Source: Chromatiaceae bacterium (GTDB lineage Bacteria > Pseudomonadota > Gammaproteobacteria > Chromatiales > Chromatiaceae). From it: a stretch of 64,000 nt of DNA. The first letter of the stretch is position 1, and the number at the start of each line of letters is the position of its first letter. The stretch is taken from the NCBI GenBank assembly GCA_024235315.1, contig JACKMP010000004.1, forward strand, positions 124,001-188,000. The letters are read 5' to 3'. Below are positions 27,239 through 36,200 of the stretch, piece after piece. A model generated the notes under the pieces. It had not been told where the DNA came from and did no database searches. It worked only from the letters and a program-made list of their open reading frames with translations. The translations under genes and the position numbers were made by a program.

Positions 27239-27673
27239 ATGAGCCCTGAACTCACTCCGCCGGCGGACAGGCTTGGCATCGCACCCTATCAGTCACAGGA
27301 GGGTGAGCCGTATATGAGTGCGGATCAGGAGTCGCATTTTCGCAACATCCTCAACAGCTGGCGCCGTGACCTCATGGAAGAGGTGGATCGCACTGTCGAC
27401 CACATGAAAGTGGACTCGGTGCATTGCCCGGACCCGAACGACCGTGCATCGCAGGAGTCGGAAATGGGTATGGAGCTGCGGACCCGCGAACGCGAACGCA
27501 AACTGCTCAGCAAGATCGACAAGGCACTGAAGAAACTCGACGAACATGACTACGGATATTGCGAATCCTGTGGCGTCGAGATCGGCATCGGACGACTGGA
27601 AGCCCGGCCGACGGCTGACCTTTGTATCGACTGCAAGACCAAGCAGGAAGCTCTCGAACGTCAGCAGGGCTGA
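27239..27673 (+). CDS. dksA: RNA polymerase-binding transcription factor DksA
   Basis: Binds the RNA polymerase secondary channel and, with ppGpp, adjusts rRNA and amino-acid promoters. 144 residues: coiled coil (RDLMEEVDRTVDHMK) with the tip DPNDRASQE, then a four-Cys zinc finger (CESCGVEIG, CIDC). The ATG at 27239 is preceded by GAGG; a later ATG (MSADQES) could also start it. Followed directly by gluQ, as in E. coli. Confidence 0.95.
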   Translation: MSPELTPPADRLGIAPYQSQEGEPYMSADQESHFRNILNSWRRDLMEEVDRTVDHMKVDSVHCPDPNDRASQESEMGMELRTRERERKLLSKIDKALKKLDEHDYGYCESCGVEIGIGRLEARPTADLCIDCKTKQEALERQQG

Positions 27674-27690
27674 TCCACCGCACCTGCGCA

Positions 27691-28602
27691 ATGCCGTCAC
27701 CCGTATACCGCGGGCGCTTCGCCCCTTCACCGACTGGACCGCTGCATTTTGGCTCGCTGGTCGCGGCTGTCGCCAGCCATGCCGACGCACGCCATCAAAA
27801 CGGCGAATGGCTGATCCGGATCGAGGATGTCGACGAGACCCGGACCAGGACCGGGTCTGAACAATCGATACTGTCCGATCTGCGCGCGTTCGGCATGTCT
27901 CCCGATCAGGAACCGGTGCGCCAGAGTGAACGCGCGCACCTCTACCAGGAGGCACTTGACCGACTGGTCGGACTGGGAGCCGCCTACCCCTGCAGTTGCA
28001 GCCGCAGGGCCATCGCAGCAATTGCCCGACCCGGTTGCGAGGGCTTCGTCTATCCCAGGACCTGCCGAGGCTCACCGCCTCCGCCAGACGTGATGGCCGC
28101 CTGGCGCTTCACGGTCGGTGACGAGGTAATCAGGTTTCGCGACCGCATCGTCGGTGAGACCGGGCACAACCTGGACGATGAAGTCGGCGACTTCGTCATC
28201 CGCCGCATCGACGGCTATTTCGCCTACCAACTGGCGGTGGTGGTCGACGACCAGGCGCAGGGCATCACCGACATCGTCCGCGGCGCCGATCTGCTCTGGT
28301 CCACGCCCCGCCAGATCGCGTTACAGCGACGGCTGGGCTACCGGATGCCACGTTATGCCCATATCCCGCTGGTCATCGGCAAAGACGGACACAAACTCAG
28401 CAAGCGCGACCTCGCCCATCCGGTCGACTCCGCCGACCCGGTGCAGGGCCTTGTTGCCGCCTGGCGGCACCTGGGGCAGCAAGACCCGCCAGCGAGCATC
28501 GACAGCTGCGAGGCATTCTGGTCCTGGGCAGGACCGCACTGGCACATCGACCGTATACCGCATGACAGGAACAGCCGACATGAACATACAGAATCCCTAT
28601 GA
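27691..28602 (+). CDS. gluQ: Glutamyl-Q tRNA(Asp) synthetase
   Basis: Truncated GluRS paralogue that attaches Glu to the queuosine of tRNA-Asp. About 303 residues from ATG 27691: HIGH-like PSPTGPLHFGSL, cysteines CSCS and CRG for zinc, the KMSKS equivalent GHKLSKRD, and no anticodon-binding domain. It follows dksA by 17 bp, the conserved pair, and overlaps the globin gene by 23 bp. Confidence 0.94.
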   Translation: MPSPVYRGRFAPSPTGPLHFGSLVAAVASHADARHQNGEWLIRIEDVDETRTRTGSEQSILSDLRAFGMSPDQEPVRQSERAHLYQEALDRLVGLGAAYPCSCSRRAIAAIARPGCEGFVYPRTCRGSPPPPDVMAAWRFTVGDEVIRFRDRIVGETGHNLDDEVGDFVIRRIDGYFAYQLAVVVDDQAQGITDIVRGADLLWSTPRQIALQRRLGYRMPRYAHIPLVIGKDGHKLSKRDLAHPVDSADPVQGLVAAWRHLGQQDPPASIDSCEAFWSWAGPHWHIDRIPHDRNSRHEHTESL

Positions 28603-29005
28603 GCTGATTGGTGGCGAGACCGGCGTTCGTGAACTGGTCGACCGCTTCTATGACTACATGGACAGCGAAGAGGGTGCCGGCGACGTGCGCCAGATGCACG
28701 CAGCGAGTCTGCGCGCCTCGCGCGAAAAGCTGTACCTGTTCCTGTCCGGCTGGCTGGGGGGGCCGGATCTGTATGTCCAGAAATACGGCCATCCGATGTT
28801 GCGTCGCCGCCATCTCCCTTTCGCCATCGGCTCGAAAGAACGCGACCAGTGGATGCATTGCATGCGCAAGGCTCTGCGCGACATGCCGATCGACCAAGCG
28901 TTGAGGGAGAAACTCGAACAGTCCTTCCTGGCCACCGCCGATCACATGCGCAATCAACCCGAGCACACGACGGACTCGCGACTGAAGATCACAGGTGCCG
29001 AGTAA
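28580..29005 (+). CDS. Group II truncated haemoglobin
   Basis: Small globin of the YjbI/TrHb2 type, likely binding O2 or NO. 141 residues with the 2/2 globin pattern: FYDYMDS, SREKLYLFLSGWLGGPDLY with the conserved Trp, and HPMLRRRHLPF containing the proximal His. AGGAA precedes the ATG; an in-frame ATG at 28562 is possible. The start lies inside the gluQ 3' end, so translation is coupled. Confidence 0.92.
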   Translation: MNIQNPYELIGGETGVRELVDRFYDYMDSEEGAGDVRQMHAASLRASREKLYLFLSGWLGGPDLYVQKYGHPMLRRRHLPFAIGSKERDQWMHCMRKALRDMPIDQALREKLEQSFLATADHMRNQPEHTTDSRLKITGAE

Positions 29006-29051
29006 GCGGTTACCGCCGCATGCATCGCCATGCGACTCGCCTGCCGTTCGA

Positions 29052-30245
29052 TCAGAAGTTGAGCATCCCGGTAATCGCCGCCTGTACCTTTGCTGCACTC
29101 CGGCGCTCATCCCAGTTGCGGTACCGACTGCTGAAGCGCTGAGCGTTCCTCTCGTAAGCCGGATCATTGTTGATGGCATCGATCAGGTTCAGATAGATCG
29201 GCTGGCCGATCTGCCCAATCGGGAAAACACCCATCGACTGAAGCTGCAAGCGGTTCGCTGTCGCGAGCTGCTCCACCTGTCTGGGGATCAGCATTGGTGC
29301 CCGTCCGTAACGCAAGATCTTCGCTGTCGTGCCGTGGTTTCCCTCGGAGAATATCAATCGGCATTCGGCACATACCTGCGCGAGATCGACGTGGTGATCA
29401 ACAACGGTTACACCCTGCCCGGCCAGTGAAACACGATCGGCAGCACGGATGCCTGGCGCTGAAATCAGCAGGCTGTAACCGCCTTCCAGCAGCTGATGGA
29501 CGAAATCACGATCCGGGAGACATCCGCGCGAAAAATAGCAGTAGGCCTTTTCGCCATCGTGATTCCAGGCCGGCTCTGCCTGACGATCCGTCGGACCGAG
29601 CGACCCCAGGTAATCGACTCCCTCGCGGGCACTGAAACAATCGAGTGCCGGAAATGTGGTGACCAGCATTGCAGCATACGCATAGAGATCCGCAAGGCTA
29701 CCCAACGGCGAACTGCCAGCCGCTTTTAGCGCGCAGTTGATACTGTTCAACACGACGCTCTCCACCCGGGTCACTTCGGCTTCATTCACCGGCAGACCAA
29801 GTTCATAGGCGGGGATGGGTGTCTCTGCAGGCGGATGGAAAAAACCGTGGCCGATCACGATCGCTGGCACCGACAGGCTAAGCGATGCCAGCAACGCACC
29901 GTCTGCATGATCACAAAATACCGCCTCCGGCCGAATCTCATCGATCAATCGCCGCCAGCGCTCCAGATAGGCGCCAAGTGCAGCTGCCTGACCGAATCCG
30001 AGGTTGTACAACAGTCCGGCATGAGACCTTGCCAGCGCATTGTGCCCTGGCCGAAGTATCGCGGGCAGTCCGAATATCACAATGTCGTTACCAGGAAAGG
30101 CTCCTCTTACATAGGGTTCATCCTTGACACAAAGCACGACCTCGTGACCGGCTCGCTGCACAGTCTCCACCAGGGTCGACAGCTGAAACAGGTGGGCGCT
30201 GCCCCCACCGCGCTCCCATACGCAGAGAAACCGCCGTCTTCGCAT
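29052..30245 (-). CDS. GT-B glycosyltransferase (MGT/UGT-like)
   Basis: Predicted cytoplasmic glycosyltransferase of the UDP-glucuronosyl/macrolide-glycosyltransferase type, about 397 residues from ATG 30245. The N-terminus (FLCVWERGGGSAHLFQLSTL) fits a GT-B acceptor domain. The C-terminal donor region (IFSEGNHGTTAKILRYGRAPMLIPRQVEQLATA) matches the HGGxGT...P...DQ nucleotide-sugar motif in degenerate form. It begins 10 bp after the RTX gene stops, so it is probably cotranscribed. The acceptor (RTX protein or a small molecule) is unknown. Confidence 0.75.
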   Translation of the reverse strand: MRRRRFLCVWERGGGSAHLFQLSTLVETVQRAGHEVVLCVKDEPYVRGAFPGNDIVIFGLPAILRPGHNALARSHAGLLYNLGFGQAAALGAYLERWRRLIDEIRPEAVFCDHADGALLASLSLSVPAIVIGHGFFHPPAETPIPAYELGLPVNEAEVTRVESVVLNSINCALKAAGSSPLGSLADLYAYAAMLVTTFPALDCFSAREGVDYLGSLGPTDRQAEPAWNHDGEKAYCYFSRGCLPDRDFVHQLLEGGYSLLISAPGIRAADRVSLAGQGVTVVDHHVDLAQVCAECRLIFSEGNHGTTAKILRYGRAPMLIPRQVEQLATANRLQLQSMGVFPIGQIGQPIYLNLIDAINNDPAYERNAQRFSSRYRNWDERRSAAKVQAAITGMLNF

Positions 30246-30255
30246 CCGATTCTCA

Positions 30256-33200
30256 CTACAGGCGCCAGATTGGGCTGGACGCTTCGGTGCCTGCCGAATG
30301 CCGCCAGGCCGCAGCGATCTCGCCCCGTAGCGAGGCATCCAGTTCTACACTGCCGTCCGTAATGGCACTTCGCGATGGGTTGAAAGCCGCCATCGCGGAA
30401 ACGAGCAGATCGATAGAAGATGACGTAACGAACATCCCATCTGCAGCCTGCAGCTGTTCGATCTGCGGGCCTGCCCCGGTAAACCAATCGGCGACTCGGA
30501 CGCGGTCCCTGGTGCCAATGACCGACACCTCGAGACTGTCGCCGACCCTCGCGAACCATGCCTGGTCATGGTTGATGTCCACGAGCGACAGCACATCGTT
30601 GTCCCCAGCGCTGTCAGTGATGACGTCTGTGCCGTGTGTGCGCGCAAAAACGTAGGTATCGTTGCCTGTGCCGCCCTCGAGCCTGTCCCAACCCCGGCCA
30701 CCGACGATTGTGTCGTCATCGTCTGTACCAACAATGGTGTCGTTGCCGTTGGCGCCCTGGATCTGGGCGATCCCTTGCAGCGTCGTCGCACTGAAGTCGA
30801 GTGCGTTGTTGGCATTACTGCCGGTAATCACGTTGTGACCGGCACCACCATCGATCAACTCGATACTGTTGCCGACGCCGAAGTGCCGATGCAGGCCGAT
30901 GATGTCGTCATCGTCGCCGCCGACGATCCGGTCATACCCGGCGTCGCCCCGGATATCGTCGTAGCCATCACCCGGTGACACCCTGAACGTGTCATCACCT
31001 GCCCCACCCTGAAGCCTGTCCCAGCCCCGGCCACCGACAATCATGTCATCTCCGTGTGTCCCGGTGATGGTGTCGTGACCGTTGCCCCCCTGTATCTCGG
31101 CGATCCCGTGCAGCATCGTCGCACTGAAGTCGAGCATGTTGCCGGCGTTGCTGCCGGCCACTATGTTGTAGCCGGCGCCGCCGTCGATCACCTCAATACT
31201 GTTGTCGATGCCGAAGTGCCGGTGCAGACCGATCGTGTCATCGGAATCACTGCCGATGATCCGGTCATGACCCGAACCACCCCAGATGTCGTCATAGCCA
31301 TCACCCGGCGAAACCCTGAACGTATCATTGCCAGGCCCGCCCAGGAGACGGTCCCAACCGCCGCCACCGACAATCACGTCGTCACCGCCCAGACCCGAAA
31401 GCGTGTCGTTGCCGCGGTCACCATGGATCTCGTCATCGCCATCCGAGCCAGTGAGGGTTTCGTTACGCCGGGTGCCGGTCAGCACGACACCAGGAATCGC
31501 CAGGCGCTGCTCGATGTCTGCCGCAAGCAATGTGGTGCCGTCAAAGAAAACGAAGCGCTCCAGAAACCGTGAGTTGCTGCCAAACCAGTCTTTCAGCACC
31601 AATCGATCCAGCGAAGCGAACGACAACGTCAGGTCATCGGCGACCTGCGTCACGCCCAGCGCAGTTGGATCGAGCCCCTCACCGAATTCGATCTGATCCA
31701 TGCCTTCCGGGTCAGAGATCTGATCGGTTCCGTCACCGAGGTTGAACTGGTAAAGATCATCACCAGTGCCACCATCGAGGATATCGTCGCCGGCTCCCCC
31801 GGCCAGCTCATCATCTCCTCGGCCACCAGTCATCGTGTCGGCTCCGGCCATGCCTTGAATTCGATCCGTGACTGATGAGCCCTCGATAAAGTCTGCGACA
31901 TCGCTACCGATCAGATCGAATCCCCGCGCCACCAGCTCCTCATAGCTCACCGGCCGGCCATCTCCGAAATCGAAGGTATCGATATCCCGCGGCCCCTCGA
32001 GCACATGGTGCTTGTCGAAGTTCTCGAGGTGGATGGCCAGATCCAGTTCAGCAAAGGTGAGCTTGAGCGAACCGAAACCAAGATGCGGGCTCGCAGTCTG
32101 GCCACCACCGGTTGCGCCATAGCCGACCACCAGTGAGTTGCCACCGGCCGAAGAATTGCGAAGCGAGCGATCATTGATGACCACTGTGTTGGCTGGCACG
32201 CGGATACCACTTGTACCCGGCGGAATAGGTGTCGTCGTGCGAATACTGTAGATATCGCTGCCGTCGCCCCCACGCAGGTTCGCAGTAGTACCGTTGCTCA
32301 AGCCGCTGTTGTCTGGGATCAGCAGATCGATCGTGTCGTCGCCAGTGCCCGTATTCACCTCGTAGAGATTCTGTCCGGTGGACGGCCGAATCAGGACCGT
32401 GTCATTGCCACCCAGGGTATAGACTGCCCCCTGCTTCTTCACCACCAGCTGATCGCTCCCGGCACCACCCTGGAACAAAGCGTTGTTGCGCAGATCGCTT
32501 CCGTAGAGAACCCGCAGATCCACCCGCCCGCCATAGTCGGCCTCGCGGTAGTCACCGACCACCGAAACCGCGTCCGCAAAGCCGTCACCATTGACGTCGC
32601 CGCCCAGTTCGATCAAGCCGGGCACGAGTGCATGACCCGAGGACGTGGTATTGGGCAGGTACTCCTGCGTCATTCCCTCGTCGGGCGCCATGCTGAGCAG
32701 ATCGATATTGCCCACAGCATCGGTATTTCCAAACAGGATGTAGTTGCGAACCGAATAGGTGCCGCCGAGAAAAACATAGCCACTCGTATCTGCCTCAAGA
32801 CCGGCTAAAGTACTTATCATGATGTCATTGAGACCATCCCCATCGATATCGCCACCAGAAACCAATGCACGGTAAGAGACCCTGTTGACGTCGTAGCTCA
32901 TCCCGTAGTCCTGCCGCGTCTCCACGTATTGAGTGAAACCGTCGATCGTGTATCCCTCGGCAGGACTCAATTGGTCAAGATCGATAGGGCTGGCAAATCC
33001 GCCGGACTTGCCATACAACACGTGGAGTGATTCGACACGTGCGCTATCGGAAATGGAGTAGCTATCCACCGGCCGCTGGTGCGGCGCACCGGACACAGCG
33101 AAAGGTGTGTCAATCGGTGAACCGTAGGTCGATACATCCACCGGTGTCACATAGTCATCAAGCCCATCGCCGTTGACATCACCGACATTCTTCGCCTGCA

Positions 33201-36200
33201 GCGTCTGTTGTATACCACCGGTCACGACCGTCAGGTCCAACACATCGTTGGAGAAATCCGGTTGATCGGTGGGACCCAGCAAAGGCTGCAATGCGAGATC
33301 TTCCCAGACATAGGTATCGCCAAACCCCTGCGTATTGCCCCAGAAAACCCGGCTGCCCAGTGCAAAGTCATCAAAGCCGTCGTTGTTTGCATCGCCAAGT
33401 GGCGTCAGTCGGTACGCATCGAGTAAAGCCGGCTCCACGCCGAAGCCCGAGGCGCCCACGCTATCAAAGATCGAATCACTACCCAGCGTGAAACTGGTAG
33501 TCCGCAGGCTGGCATCACTCCACCCGTTGGCGTCACCATAGACGATCTGTACCACCGCTGTTGTATCGGGGAAGGCTGCACCGTCCGTGTCGGTAAAGCG
33601 TTCGCGCCAAAAGACGTGTCCTGGGGTGTCTGTACCGAAATAGTAGTCGTCGTATCCATCGCCATTGATATCCCCGACAACACCGTTCTGCCAATCGACG
33701 TACTCCCGCTCCTTATAGAACGGGTAGTATCCAGCGTCATCCCCTACAGAGAGATCATCCCGCGTCAGCAGGCTGGTCTGCAGCGCATCGGCTGCCGCGT
33801 GAAACGAGAGCGTGTAGGTGGCCGCTGTTCCTGTGCCGGTGGTGTCGCTGGCCACCGCGCGAATCGTCAGGTCATTGGCAAAGCCGTCTGGTGCGGTGCC
33901 CTTCAACACCAAAGTATCGGAGTCGAAAATCATCCAATCCGGCAATGGGTCGCCGTTATCGAGTGTCACCAGAACCGAGAGCGTGTCGCCTGCGTCAACG
34001 TCAAAGAAGTAGCCCGACAGGTCATGTTCGAAATCCAGCCCTGTCGCCGCCGAGCGCGACGGAAGCGCCGCGACCAGTTCCGGTGCGTCGTTGACGTTGT
34101 CGACCCGCAGGCTGACGCTATGTGAAACACTGCCGCCATAACCGTCTTCAGCCGTGACACGGATCGAATAGGTGCCGACCGCGCCATTGTCCGGCACACC
34201 GGTCAGTCGCAGCATGTCGGCATCCAGAGTCAGCCATTCCGGCAAAATCCCGCCGTCGGACAAGGATGCCGAGAAGTTCAGCGTGTCACCATTGGCGTCG
34301 GCAAAATCGATCTGCGCCAGCGAGATGTTCACCTGCCGGTCTTCAAAGACCTGCGCTGACGATGATTCACTGCCGACGGTGGGTGCGAAATTGGCAATCG
34401 CGACCACATCGGCAGTGCTCTGGCTGCCAATTTGAACCCCGTCCGCATCGTAGTAGTGAACGCCACCAAACTCGCTGACGTCCCAATCCCTGAAAACAAA
34501 GCCCTCCTGGCCAACCTTCGCGAAAAGATCGCCGTCCAGAAGCGTGAATGCCACGGATCCAATACCGCCGACGCCAACGAAATGCAGGGTATCGCCCAGT
34601 CCGCCCCCATCGCCATCGACGATGGTGTCCAAGCCATCCCCCGGCGAAAACTCGTAATGGTCGGCGCCGACGCCTCCAAACAACTGATCGTTGCCGCCAT
34701 TGCCGATCAGCGTGTCGCTGCCATCGCCGCCACGCAGCACATCGACGCCATGAAACGCCGCATCGAGATCGCCCAGGTCGCCATACAGAACATCGTTGCC
34801 GGGACCGCCGTCGAGAAAGTCATCCCCTCCCAAGCCGATCAGGGTGTCTGCACCGCTTTCCCCATAGAGCTGGTCGTCGCCGTGGTAGGGCAGATCGCCG
34901 GGCAAGACCACACGATGGTCTCCTTCGAGCCAGTCGTTGTCATCACCACCGAACAGGTAATCACTACCCCCGTTTCCGATCAGCGTATCGTCGCCACCTT
35001 CTCCATAGAGCCTATCAGTGCCATGGAAGGACGGCGGCAAGGTTGGAGATCCGTCCGGGTTGATTCGCGCGATATCACCGTTCAGACGGTCATTACCCTC
35101 GCCCCCAAAGATGATGTCGTTGCCCGCCTCTCCCCAGGCATTGTCATCCCCACTTCCCGCATAAATGTGGTCATCCCCGATGCCCGACACATAGTCGACG
35201 AAGGTCGTGACGTTTCCCTCGTCGTCGATCGCGATCCATTGGTAGTCGTAGTCGGTGATCGCAAGATGTTCATATGGCAGATACGCCTGCCAATCTCCAT
35301 AGATGAAGTCGTTGCCGCCCCCCGCATAGAGGTAATCGTTGCCCTCGCCGCCAAACAGGCCGTCGAGTCTGCCGCTGCCAAAGACTGTGTCATTGCCGGA
35401 CTCCGCGGTGACGAAGTCCCCCTCCTCGCCCAGCGGGCCGCCGAAGACCAGGCTACCGAAACCGCTCTTTACCGCCGCTGAATCGAGCGCTGTCGTTGCA
35501 TAAAGGACGTCATCTCCAGCTCCGCCATGGATGAAGTCCTTGCCAACCCCACCCTCGACGATATCGTTGTCCGGCGCACTGCCCAGGTAATTCCCATCGT
35601 CATCCAGATCGGGACGCGACCAGGCATAGATCCAATCCCGGCCATCGCCGCCGAGGATCTGATCGGGTTTGTTGTAGCTGTTGAGTGCCTCCCAGTCGGT
35701 GGAACCCGAGGCCAACTCGTGCTGCCCCTCGATGCGCTCGGAGTTCGCAGTTCCACTGCTCACCGGGCGGAACGGGTCTGGAATCGTCGGCAATTCGGTC
35801 AGCGAAATAGTGAAGTCGAAATTCTCGAAACTCTTGATCCGCAGTACGGCGTTGTCACTCACGCGGGCAACGTCGAGGTCTTGTCCGTCCCAGATGTATC
35901 GAAAATCTCCAGAGGCGTCGACGTACTCGGCTTCACCGGCCATGCGCTCACCCCCGAACAGCAGGGCGCCGTCGAAGTAGATGCGTCCATCGCCGTCGTG
36001 ATCAAAGATGGTATCTCCGGCACCCGCTCTGTAGGTATCTTTGCCCTTCCCACCTTCCAGGTAGTCGGCATTGGCCCTGCCTTCAAGAAGGTCGTCACCG
36101 TCACCACCGAACAACATGTCAGCTCCCATCGAACCGTACAGTTCATCGTCGCCCGCAGCGCCAAAGAGCCGTTGATCCTTGTAGTCCGATGTGTAATGCA

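Noticed and set aside
29006..29051. Terminator between globin and glycosyltransferase genes
   Set aside because: A 6-bp inverted repeat (29017-29034) exists but is short and lacks a T-tract on either strand.
34432..35481. 349-codon plus-strand open frame
   Set aside because: Antisense to the RTX repeats; its repetitive Val/Ile/Ala pattern is produced by the opposite-strand calcium repeats.
30600..36200. Possible CRISPR or minisatellite array
   Set aside because: The regular short repeats are the 27-bp units coding RTX nonapeptides inside one continuous reading frame; there are no conserved direct repeats with unique spacers.
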